64,000 bases of DNA from Leidyana gryllorum EB-2025a (Eukaryota > Apicomplexa): the NCBI GenBank assembly GCA_048772705.1, contig JBLWGC010000216.1, forward strand, positions 124,001-188,000, written 5' to 3'. Below, piece by piece: positions 22,501-30,855 of the stretch. The stretch's first letter is position 1; the number at the start of each line of letters is the position of its first letter. The translations under genes and the position numbers were made by a program. The notes beneath the pieces were generated by a model. That model was not told the origin of the DNA. It did no database searches and was given only the letters and a program-made list of their open reading frames with translations.

Positions 22501-24417
22501 TGCGTCCAATACGGTCCATCGGTCGTCTCCGACAACGTGGCTGGGAGGTTCCCAACTGAATTGATAGGAGGCATCGGTCTCATCAGAATTCTCAAACCAT
22601 CCTCGAGCCTGAGTCCAGGTGAGCGCCAAATCATAGTCGACTACGTCGTCGCACACGGCCCCAAAGTCTATAGGCTTATCGAGAGTCGAGGCCTTCTCAC
22701 CACCAGCCCACTCAACAAAGGTTCGGCCCTCTGGGGCAGTTCGGTCATAAAACATTTGTAGTTTGATGCAGTCGAGAGACCGCTCGAATCTGTTCGGTAT
22801 CACTGAGGGAGACGAGTGGTCCGCCATGATGGTGATAGAGTCTGTGTGGGTCAGCTCGGCAGGTAGCCGCCAGGTGCCTCTCTTGTAGGTATTACGCTGT
22901 TGTTTCAGACACATTCCCGCAATGAGAGAGTACAAAGCTGCCCCAAAATCAATGAGGTCGGGGTGAACAATTTCCCGATGATGCCGCCATCGTCTCAACA
23001 GGTCTCCATCGAGTGTATCGTGAAAGAGAGACGCCGGTTTATTGGTGCTCTTATCCACAGAGATACTGATATACCCAATTTCAGCGAGCGGCTTGTTGCC
23101 ATTGGGGAAGGAGTACCACCACGGAGAGTCCTTTCCGACCATCACTAAGGTCGAATCCAATCCTCGGGTCAGCGACACCATGAATTTGTGAGAATCCGTT
23201 GGGACGCGACCCCACAGCACCGACTCAACCTCGACGATCAGTTGGTCCATACACGAACTCCACCAGTTCACCTCTTCCGACTTGTCGATATCGTCAAAGG
23301 AATGCATCAACTCATACAGATCGGCTTGCGGAGGCACATCACTCCATTCACCGTTTTCATTCATGAGATCGGTCCAATCCTCGCTGTTCAACAGGTTGCT
23401 GATAGCCTCTGCGCCCGAACTCCACTGGCCAGAGAAACGATCACAGCGTCCACGATTGAGCGCTAATGTCAATGAGGCCGATAAACCCGCACGTTCCCAC
23501 GCCGCAACTATCGGTATGAAAGCTGATCGGAATGCAATGGCCAAAGCGGGATTTTCAAGTGGGTTGGCGACGAGATTCATAGAGATTGGCCGATGTCCAC
23601 AAGTCTCAATGAGTTCGTCATACTCGCCAGGCAGGGGCTCGGGAGGTACCGGCGAGGTGTTCCGACACTGCAGCCCGAACGCTGGGCCGAGATCATCCAG
23701 CCAAGCATCTTCACCTGATGGCGTGTAGGTAGTGACGACTGCATCACCGTCGAGACCCAGTGCCCATACACGTCTCTTCCAGGCCAGCGCGCGACGTTCC
23801 TTCCCGTCGTCGCTGGAATGCGTTGGGACGCCAATAACCATTACATTGTTTCGTTGAGTGATGAGAGTTGTGATGTGATCTTTTTGTTCTTTGGTCGGAT
23901 ATGGAGGCAGAGTGGTTGCCATGACAAAGAGGGCGGCATTTTCTGGTAGAGTACTCAGAGCCCTGAATGTTTCAATGATCACTTCCCATAAAGGAGACTG
24001 TTCTTCCTCAAAGTCCCGGGTGGCGTCATATGGAGTCGCACGTTCCCAGGTGGATGGGTCGCTCAGATGGCTGCCGAACAGTTGATTGTAATAGTCACGT
24101 GTAAGGCCGGTTTCGCACGGGCTCTGGATCTCCTGGTAGAATCCGGGGCAGCAGGGATAGGAACTCGTGTATACGATGCTGCGAGATCCATCGCGGTGAA
24201 AGTGACTCAGTGTATAAAACAAAGGTGGCAGTACCGTTAGAGCATCGGTTCTCAGTTGGTCGCCAACACACCCCAAACCAAGTTCGTTGTTAATACCTGT
24301 CTCTTGCACTACAATCATGTGTCTTCCCAGCAGCTCGCATGAGCCAATGTCGACATCTTCATCACTCCTCCCGAAACCACCAAATAGAGAGAATAACAAC
24401 AACAAAGTACTGAACAT
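16504..24417 (-). CDS. Giant mucin-like GPI-anchored surface protein with vWA/integrin-beta-like modules and a PSI domain (2,637 aa)
   Basis: A single open frame encodes a signal peptide (MFSTLLLLFSLFGGF), then about 1,500 residues of repeated modules. A 900-residue Thr/Glu/Pro stalk of TTTTEEP-type repeats follows (about 1515-2430), then a Ser/Thr-rich spacer, a PSI-like Cys cluster (CSLKRTCGACSAEPGCFWC, about 2565-2610) and a hydrophobic tail (LMALTATTLLAGGVMVF) typical of a GPI-attachment signal. The modules share a core of the type LFVMATTLPP, LVLFTHSPPP, VLIFTSHDPPP, each followed by a helix and an IGVP/IRIP/IAVP strand. That is the pattern of the vWA/integrin-beta I domain, though MIDAS-type DxSxS is only partly kept. 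An adhesin or glycocalyx protein is likely. Domain names are inferred from pattern, not from a profile search. Confidence 0.75.
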   Translation of the reverse strand: MFSTLLLLFSLFGGFGRSDEDVDIGSCELLGRHMIVVQETGINNELGLGCVGDQLRTDALTVLPPLFYTLSHFHRDGSRSIVYTSSYPCCPGFYQEIQSPCETGLTRDYYNQLFGSHLSDPSTWERATPYDATRDFEEEQSPLWEVIIETFRALSTLPENAALFVMATTLPPYPTKEQKDHITTLITQRNNVMVIGVPTHSSDDGKERRALAWKRRVWALGLDGDAVVTTYTPSGEDAWLDDLGPAFGLQCRNTSPVPPEPLPGEYDELIETCGHRPISMNLVANPLENPALAIAFRSAFIPIVAAWERAGLSASLTLALNRGRCDRFSGQWSSGAEAISNLLNSEDWTDLMNENGEWSDVPPQADLYELMHSFDDIDKSEEVNWWSSCMDQLIVEVESVLWGRVPTDSHKFMVSLTRGLDSTLVMVGKDSPWWYSFPNGNKPLAEIGYISISVDKSTNKPASLFHDTLDGDLLRRWRHHREIVHPDLIDFGAALYSLIAGMCLKQQRNTYKRGTWRLPAELTHTDSITIMADHSSPSVIPNRFERSLDCIKLQMFYDRTAPEGRTFVEWAGGEKASTLDKPIDFGAVCDDVVDYDLALTWTQARGWFENSDETDASYQFSWEPPSHVVGDDRWTVLDALAHEAEKLPKGAFLVLFTHSPPPKWVGDQRVVKRLRDRIFHGEIRLLIRIPQDLATNAVRNDWREFLYRWNIDGLPVVDGYNPSGYQIWHSTVQRVSQVLALSPRVRAHDLMVPYREIAEICDLRLTIPTFYTLDRRSGTATRMLGFAGRQAVIGWREQRKYPSLWETWYIVSRGADTYCYMIYPARQFENVIPSYLYQMTHASPEVAGSDWKMSVRNNDTTLTQDFEAETALYEAGHRAGEDYGILQCLAYNMDIQIQGRAGMVFMTFDQPGDYDRNIFAANINTVLNSAAAHISIAQWGVDPTYTFSGREIKDSLPRLTNNHPRFHTDLFSQSFVEYPRWLNYKIIQSCDAEFLPSPGFVWDPIVNLCPNRKGAMNTEKPPSSSIHLMLDQSRWRLDSLLTCLRKQMAVDTSTLTKSLSMTHLTSEGGDVIRGSPGTWDQLDWSGVPISLQCGHRSDDDYAAALGEGDPNWLAKQDYPTPEIDWSNSNDDAQDHPFWIELQRIFLEQTDLTPEEGWVLIFTSHDPPPVNQHVYDLLRRITDAIYDRNVHLVIAVPYASTNNPLTAHPTHWFNWSHILWQVGLDAAVIIKPINPTGFNVWEFTAQAALRNCRHHIPREAETLPVAHPRKLPQQRRLTPTDDTPRSRHGDVIDSCTPRDKLDIVVLGDWTKRPHIARYIRHAIQILRFDLLPFDIRHKTLWVADDQETCVEPTHFGFLDLWHDDQIVDPDKHFGLPVDLLRDHDLNIRTFDDEMLAASNLSQDKSSDHSNLHQCASNLIDTNWRSGDDVLRVAVFVANEGPNQSIDTTQLLEHFRANQVKPITLLTALSEDERVAGSANAVAWKNLFAAIPNRSAVNIATSGRNLLHQLYHSIIEVCDDVTTTTEEPTTTTEAPTTTTEGPTTTTEEPTTTTEAPTTTEEPTTTTEAPTTTTEEPTTTTEEPTTTTEAPTTTTEEPTTTTEELTTTTEEPTTTTEEPTTTTEEPTTTTEAPTTTEEPTTTTEEPTTTTTEPTTTTEAPTTTEEPTTTTEEPTTTTEEPTTTTEAPTTTEEPTTTTEEPTTTTEAPTTTEEPTTTTEEPTTTTEALTTTEEPTRTTEEPTTTTEAPTTTEEPTTTTEEPTTTTEEPTTTTEEPTTTTEEPTTTTEAPTTTEEPTTTTEEPTTTTDVPTTTTEEPTTTTEAPTTTGELTTTTEEPTTTTEEPTTTNEEPTTTTEEPTTTTEVPTTTTEEPTTTTEAPTTTKELTPTTEEPTTTTEEPTTTEEPTTTTEEPTTTEEPTTTTEELTTTTEEPTSTTEEPTTTTEEPTTTTEEPTTMTEEPTTGTEESTTTTEEPSTTTTEEPTTTTEEPTTTTEEPTTTTEEPTTTTEEPTTVTEEPTTTTEEPTTGTEEFTTTTEEPSMTSEEPTTTTATEEPTTATEESTTATEESTNGTEESTTTTEEPSTTPEEPTTATEEPTTTTEEPTTTTEEPTTTTEEPTTTTEEPTTTTEEPTTVTEEPTTGTEESTTTTEEPSTTTTEEPTTTTEEPTTTTEEPTTATEEPTTTTEEPTTGTEEFTTTTEEPSMTSEEPTTTTATEEPTTMTEEPTTGTEESTTTTEEPSTTTTEEPTTTTEEPTTTTEEPTTATEEPTTTTEEPTTGTEEFTTTTEEPSMTSEEPTTTTEEPTTTTEEPTTGTEEPSTPSEEPTTTNEEPTTTTEEFTRSTEEPASSTEETTEINTEKLTTVAEETTEVATEEPTTVTVTDETTETTNTEEPTTMSEELPTTLEEPTETSEEPTTATEASMTGPEEPRTSATDTTEVTIWEESTSSEGMTTETDDFSEETTSMPMGSWTVSMSSVFTSRSEEMTLSEDYGGSETVWLTGTTTMWSNATITSSDWETSSSSYYKGSTLLTTLSLDEHFTPEGNYSGFVTPSYSMSSMLTSDLMSTDSGLVSPQCSLKRTCGACSAEPGCFWCLNPNYEMGCQTADRCAVLWRTSTCGSQSVLKHSLMALTATTLLAGGVMVF
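17150..19862. repeat. Thr-Glu-Pro stalk repeat array with higher-order units
   Basis: About 2.7 kb of degenerate 21-24-bp units encode TTTTEEPT, TTEAPT and similar peptides on the minus strand. Above the short unit, larger blocks recur: one beginning GGAGGTCATCGAGGGT appears near 17555, 17815 and 18308, followed each time by nearly the same order of variant units. The array keeps a long frame open on both strands. Confidence 0.9.
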
Positions 24418-24455
24418 TGAGTTTCAAGCACGAAGGAATGATCAAAAAGTCCAGG

Positions 24456-27400
24456 TCAAATCTGTTGACTGACTAAAGAGGGTCGTCGACGGGCTCTCCC
24501 GAGTGCAATTAAATCCTCCTCACGGATTCCTCCTTCCTCACTGATAGGAGCGTCCATCTGCAACGATGGAGGGATCCGTGCCTCGCTCAGGTTGTAGTAC
24601 TGCCCGGTGAAATCCAATCTGTTAAGCAGCTTGGTGCTATGGGACCCGTATGATCGCCGACTCAGATCCACCATATGGCTCATAAACTCTGCCAAATGCT
24701 TAGCCGACACTTCCTTCAACGCCATCAGGTACTCTCTATACGAATCACCAGACAGAGTTCTAACGGCTTCTGCACACACAAAGGCAACACTGCGCCCGTT
24801 CTGCCGAATCTTCGTCGGCACTGCATGTGCAGTACCCAGAGATCTGCCACGAGCATTCTCCTTTCCAACACACCAACAACAACAACTCACCCCAGAAAGT
24901 CGTACGCTCGCACGAACAAAGTGCAATCGTTTACCATCCGCAGCATTAACGTCAGACTTTCGCTCTGTCGGCAAAGAGAGAGTCAAATCAGTCAGTGTGT
25001 GGGTCGGCTGTACACTCACATCGGTCAGGAAGAATTGGTACATAATGCTGTACAGCGTTTTATGGTGGAGATCTGCGAGTTCCTGGAGAGACTGAACTTT
25101 GGTGCTGGCAGCACGGAACTCCTCAATCGCCGGTTCCAGGACCTCCTCTGTCATATAAGTGAGAAGATTGGTGATGAGAGGCGCGACATCTTGACGGAAT
25201 TGCATCAACTCCAAAAGGATAGTGCTCTGTTCCTCTTTGGGCAAAAGTCTGTCGTACCGATATATCAGACTCAGATCTCTCCACAACAAGGCCAAATGTT
25301 TCTGTGACACAGTCACAGCAAACAGTAACCGAAAGATGTTCTGGAGAGCGACAATAGTCTTCATATCAAAGAACTGCGCCACTCATTATGAATGCTCGGC
25401 AACGCCATCGATCAACTCACGATTTGGAGCGGCCACGGCAAGTCCACAAAGTAGGTCAGATGGTGAGCGGCAATCGTGCCCTTCGGCGGCAAGTCCGACA
25501 TCATCCCGTGCAGTCTCCACCACGTAGGAGCGTTGGCCATGAACGGTTTCCGGGGAGACTGCATCAATTTCAGCTCAGTGAAGTATCTGACGAGGGCCAA
25601 GTCGGCAGCATTAGTCTCAATGCCCGACTCCTTTACAAACCCCAGAATTGTGGGAAAGTAGACGGACTCTCTGAAATCACTCTCCATTCGGCTCTGAGGT
25701 GCCGCGAACGCTCGAGGGTCAGTACTCCGTCGACCCTTAGTGTTGGCAACAATGGCACTCTGAGCGCCAATATCCACACCACCCGGACCATCACGAGGTT
25801 TCCACACTGGATCACACCACCTCGACATTGTCTGCGAAACTCGTTGTCAAATGGAGACAGACAGAGGGAGGGGGCGATGAACGGTCGGGGCACTCACGAG
25901 TATCGAAATTTGACTGTTCGAAAGAGACACAGAGTCGCGGTAAATGTCAGAGTGTACTGTGGAGGACCGAATGGCTTTGGCAAACTTGGCGGACAACGCC
26001 TCCATATTGGGGAACTTTGATGCCAAATCTTCTTCGGCTAACTCGAGAAAGTCTCCAACGAGATCCGACCTGCAGCGAGCGGAGGAGAGTGGTCGAAAAG
26101 TTGATCGATTGTTCTGCCGACTACTGCTCACTGAGTCATAAAGTAGAATGTGTGTGCAGACTTTATACGCCCGGCCAGATCACACTTCTCCACCAGCCTG
26201 CTATACAGTACCATCTGACTGTAGCTGGATATCTTGTCAACCTGAGCGAGCGCATTGGGGCTCTCAAACTGTATATGTTCGAATTGAAAGTCACGTCTGC
26301 ATGCCGCATATTCTTCCTCTGGTAACCAGTGTTTCAAAGTGTGCCACACACGCCCACAGAGACAGATCTGCAAATGGCGCCCAGTATTGGAGGGACCGCT
26401 AAGAGTCAGCGTTACCTTCTCGGCAACCGATCTGAAAGGTGAGGGTACTCGGCTTTCGACCAGCGTGTAAGCGTGATCCCAATAGAGAAGTCGTTTCAAA
26501 GGGGTGTCGAGTTTGGTCAGTCTCGGGTCAGTCACAATGAAGAATTCGCCCCGAGGGTCGTCCAGAACGCCCTAAATATGTGGCATCGATGGCAAAGGGA
26601 ACTAACTCTCCGTGTCGCACACTAACCTCATAGATCCATTCATTCAGCATTTGCTCAAAGGGCTGAGCGGTGGCGAATATGATGAAGCTGGCCACCGCCC
26701 GGAGAGACGGATTAGACCCGTATTCCAACTTTACTGTCCTCAGAACGTCCATAAGATCCAAACCCTGAACATTGTATGTCATTCGCGCCAACTGACACAG
26801 GAGATTTAACGCTGGTCTGAGAAGGGATCAAAGGATGAAAGAAGATCAGTTTCGTCTCACTTGGCTTCATGGAGGCTCGACCACAGCTTCTGTAACGTCA
26901 AAGCGCCATTGCTGTTCCACGCATCCAACTCGGCAGTCCTCGTCTGACAAAATAAGTGCCCAGTCGCCCAAGTTTCTCTCACCTCCAACTCCTTCAAGAT
27001 ATATTTCATCGCAGATCCCAGTGCCTCGTTCGTCCGCGTTGAAGGCGCGAGCAAATGGTGTTCAGCGACATGACGAATCAACTGAACAGTTGGCAAATGC
27101 TCACAGGCGAGGCCGCCGACGCCGAAGAGCTCACCGAGACTTGGTGTACAATGTCCATTATCTTGTCGCACATCTGCCCAGTTGAAAAGGGCCCATTACG
27201 TCAATCAACAAACACAAAGCTCCACCTCACCTTACGCAGCGACTCGTCGAGCCGTGTTACGCTCTCAAAGTTGTTGGTGACATCGCGAGGTCCTTGCGGC
27301 TCAGACACGCCTCGAGGTGGGGTGATGGCATCAGTACCCAAACATTGGACAAAGGTTTTGTACTCGTGAGAGAATCTCGGACACTCAGCCGGCTCTGCGA

Positions 27401-27910
27401 GTTTTCGCTTCAACACCACATAGTCACTCGGGACCATAGGCTTCTCGGTCCGGGGAATTTCTACACACACACATATATACACACTGCTTGGGGGACTGTG
27501 GAGGGGGAACTTACTTTCGGGCACTATGTGAGACTCCATCGTGGGAAAAGTCGTCTTGAGAGTGATGAACTCTCCAGAGACACCAAAGAGACAGTGTATA
27601 CAGTCCATCACCAACAGGATCTCTTGGACACTCAGCTGATGGTCAGCAAGTAGAGGTACTGACGCTCACTGGCCTTACGTCGACTGCTCCCTCTTCGGTC
27701 AACAGCACACTCAAAGCCTCGGGACTGTATTCTGTTGTGGAGGAGAAGAGACTCGGCTGAACCGATTCGACTGTGAGGCAGTTGATGGAAGCTGCAAGTC
27801 AAAAGCTCACTGGGGGCGGGAACCGTTGCATCACACATGAGATGGGCATCCCAGTGGGGTGTTCGTGGCTGCGCCGTGATAATGTCGAGATTCCAACAAT
27901 CCGAGGCCAT
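24456..27910 (-). CDS. Gamma-tubulin complex component (GCP/Spc97-Spc98 family)
   Basis: GCPs build the ring that nucleates microtubules. Joining about nine exons gives a continuous GCP protein. Landmarks in order: LSVQEILLVMDCIHCLFGVSG; MCDKIMDIVHQVS; an exon with ALNLLCQLARM; the family signature WIYEGVLDDP followed by RGEFFI (created only by splicing at a GTTAGT donor); SDLVGDFLELAEEDL (the fLl..gDf motif); then DLPWPLQIFFD; QNIFRLLFA; EVLEPAIEEF; and the closing LLNRLDFTGQYY. Introns are 35-60 nt. One of 19 nt near the 5' end is needed to hold the frame. The Met at 27910 is the likely start, but a donor upstream could splice the previous ORF in frame. A Cys-rich stretch (VSCCCWC, near 24890) begins with GTGAGT and may be an unspliced intron. 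The GCP subtype is not decided. Confidence 0.88.
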
Positions 27911-28837
27911 ATCTGAGAAAAGAAGGGTACGCGGGGACTCCAGTAATCACCGACAGCCTCACCAAACAGTGGGGGGTCAGAGTAGCGTAGGGCAGCACCA
28001 ACTTCGGTGTCCACAGTCAGAGCACCTCGACCATTCGACCACAACAGACAAACTGCACGCAATTTGTGTCCGCTACAGAACTCTGACGCACCCGGATCCT
28101 TCGAGGTGATCAATCCTCGATTCCTGGGATCAACAGGGTTCACAAGAATCCACTCCGGCAATCTCTCGTTGTTGGCCAGCAGTTGTTGCAAATCCTTCAA
28201 GACAACCCGAGGCTGTTCTCCCACCAAGTTGCCAAACTCCAGAGTGAGAACATAACGAGTCCCGCCAAAGGAGTCTGCTTGGCAAATCATCACAGATTCA
28301 AAGAACGTCACAAAGTCGCCGAGCTCTTTGTCTCTGCCTTCGTCAGTAGTTACACCCGGAAGAACGGCCATCTCGCACCCCCAACCGAGACTGCTGAACC
28401 ACACACGCTCAGCCCGCTGAATAATGGCACGATTCTCCCCCATATCTTCTTGGAGCATGGAACGTTTGAGCAGATCAACATGGATGTGTCCGCTGCCAAC
28501 GCGTGTATCCCGCGATCTGTAGCCTTCTCGCACACGCTGCACATCCACATCCTTCGATTCAGTTCCCAAGTCGTTCGGAACACCCTGGTACTCATTTACC
28601 CGACAGCCCAATAATAGGCCTCGGTCGAAACAGCTTCTGATATTCACCTACAGCGCTGCCATGTGAAATACCACATGACTCAAGCACACTAACTTGCAGG
28701 CCGTAACGCAATGCCCCTTTGGGAGGTGGGCCGCATGGTTCGCATATGATGACATTCGACGGGGAATCGGGCTCTTTGGTTGCTTTGCTTGGGTTTCGAA
28801 ACAGTACATCTGCATGTGATTGACTAACTAATCGCAT
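27799..28837 (-). CDS. Unrecognised protein, possibly the N-terminal part of the GCP gene
   Basis: Two exons (28837-28694 and 28647-27799) join at a GTTAGT donor and a GCTGTAG acceptor into about 330 aa starting MRLVSQSHADVLF. I do not recognise a domain; there are WILVNP, a GRGALTVDTEVGAALRY segment and several Cys, but no signal peptide or membrane span. Its 3' end overlaps the proposed GCP start by about 110 bp. A GTGATT donor near 27948 with the CTTTTCTCAG acceptor before the GCP ATG would splice this ORF in frame to GCP, giving one long protein. Separate gene and fused N-terminus are both possible. The start lies 19 bp after the lipase stop. Confidence 0.5.
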
Positions 28838-28845
28838 ATTTCTAT

Positions 28846-28856
28846 CTACAATACAA
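28846..28856 (-). promoter_or_regulatory. Possible trans-splice acceptor after the lipase stop
   Basis: On the minus strand TTGTATTGTAG follows directly on the lipase TAA and ends 8 nt before the next ATG at 28837. As at TRM112, a usable 3' splice site falls in a gap too small for a promoter. This is inference from spacing and sequence only. Confidence 0.35.
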
Positions 28857-30764
28857 TTATCTGAGCATAGAAGGAGTACAACTTTCACACCACCAACGGA
28901 AAGCGTCTATTTCAGGCGATTGGACGCAGGCAGCGCTGAGCGCACACGCGTGCGAACAGATGTGAGCGGAATTGAGATCGAACCTAGTTGGGAGAGCAGC
29001 CATCGCTTCCGGCGGAATCAGCATAGATAGCATGCTAACGATCATTGGGTATGATCGCTGAATTTCCTTGATGAACCATTCATCCGGCACATCGACAGTG
29101 GTGTTAAGGCGCTGGCGTCTCATGGCTCGGTAATCAACATTCAGCTGAAGTATTTGTGTTACTTGGCGCTCTCCGGACAACTTACGAGAATCTGGCTCGG
29201 ATTTTCAACGTAGTAGTCCCTTCCGACTTTGGAAAACGCGCCCGCATGAACAATGTTCGAGCGGAAGTCAGAGTTACACCGGGGAAACCCGTACTTTGAG
29301 TTACCTTCGAAACAGGGGAAGTGGTGTAGGCCGTCGTTCATATCTGTGATATGTCGGCTGTTCACCAGTTTGCGATAGACATCCACTTGTTTGCGATTGA
29401 ACATCCGAAGCGGGGCAAAGAAGACTCCATTGATCTGTGGAGAGCAATCTTCAGTCTTCAAGCGCTCGGCGACCGCCAGAGAGAGGATTTGACCGACTGA
29501 ACCGCCCAATGAATGGCCGAAGAAAGTGATTGTTGTGTCATCGCAGCCACAACCTGCAGCGGCAGTTTCACGCTGCAGGACACTGATCAACGGAGGTAGA
29601 AGGGCACTGACAAAGCTAAGGACGCCAGAGTGGGTACCATTGACGAGAGGGTCGTCATTCCGAGCGAGATCAAAGGCGGTGGTCCATTCGTGCAACGTTT
29701 TGCTGCCGCGAGTGCCGATTGCGAATTCACAGTTGGCCGATTTCCGCTGAAAGAAGAGAGCATATGGAGTATATTCAGGCTCGTCAGCTCGCATTCCGAA
29801 TTCTAAGTGGCGACAGATGGTGCTAAGTCTCAAGTTTCCAGAGCCTACCAGGAGGTGCTAGCTCAATGGCATTGAACATTTGTACAACCTTCCAGCCGGG
29901 CAGTATGTTGGTGGCTGCTAGTGCTGGTTCGGCACATTGGGTGTGGTCGTGATCTAAGCGCGCCAGGTGACTCAGCATTTGATTCGCACGATACAAAGTT
30001 AGGTAAGTGAGAAGTTCTTTCTGTCGCACAGCATCGGGGATGTAATGTGGCATGTGATCAAGCCTCTCGAGAGTTAGCGGCATGTCAACCGATGGATCAT
30101 TGAAGTGAAAAGCTTGCAAGCCCGCTTGAGCTTGAAAAGTGGAAGGCGACGGTTGACAGATTGCTCCGTCAGGAAGCCTCTTAATTTCAACGGGACCCTC
30201 GATACACACTGGAGAGGATTCGTCGGAAGTACTGGCAGGTTCGTCCAGAACCACTGCCCCGCAGGCGACCACAGTCTGTACCAAGTCAATTAATGCGCAG
30301 GATATTGGTGAACGATCGCGCAGCTCTTTTGAAAACACTGCTTCAGCGTCAACGAGCCGACACAACCGTTCAGAATAGGTCTCAAGTTTATCAGTGTGAG
30401 CCATCATTGCTACGTCATCTCCGGTGCCACTCAGTACCAAATCGCTAACTAAAGGAGCAATGCTCATCATGGTTTGCAGGGGAGATATAGGCATCTCATC
30501 CATTTTCGTCGCATACAAATCACTGAGTCCATCTCGAGCGTGATCCTGCGGGATGCCAAAGTACTCATTCTTGATCATATCAACCACATAGGGAGGAATT
30601 TGAGAAGTCATCAATGTCGAAGCTATTCTCTGAATTGAGGGGACCAGCCCCTGGGTACACCATTGCATACTTCGCCATAAACCCAATGTTTCGGGTATCT
30701 CCACATAGGTCACTTCAGTTGCACTCGTCGCAGACACAAGCAGCCAAGCAGCAAACGTGAACAT
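28857..30764 (-). CDS. Secreted class-3 (triacylglycerol-type) lipase, 606 aa
   Basis: Class-3 lipases hydrolyse acylglycerols with a Ser-Asp-His triad in an alpha/beta-hydrolase fold. Three exons (30764-29849, 29802-29186, 29144-28857) join in frame. The protein starts with a signal peptide (MFTFAAWLLVSATSA), has a long 300-residue N-terminal region, then the lipase core: FAIGTRGSKTLHEW, FFGHSLGGSVGQ (nucleophile Ser), NDGLHHFP (likely Asp) and SNIVHAGAF (likely His). The C-terminal exon is Cys-rich (ICSHACALSAAC, then WWCESC), suggesting disulfides outside the cell. The gene is divergent from the kinase-like gene at 30856, with about 90 bp between them. An extracellular or vacuolar role in lipid scavenging is inferred. 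Confidence 0.85.
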
Positions 30765-30855
30765 TGAGAAGTGTGCGTGAACGAAAACGACTCAAGGTAA
30801 AAATTCAACTGCAATTTTCTGTGTCGTCTGCGAATGAAAACAAGTCAGTGTTGAT

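Noticed and set aside
22207-22761. A 184-codon plus-strand open frame opposite the adhesin
   Set aside because: No recognisable protein; the opposite strand has the repeated vWA-like modules in one uninterrupted frame.
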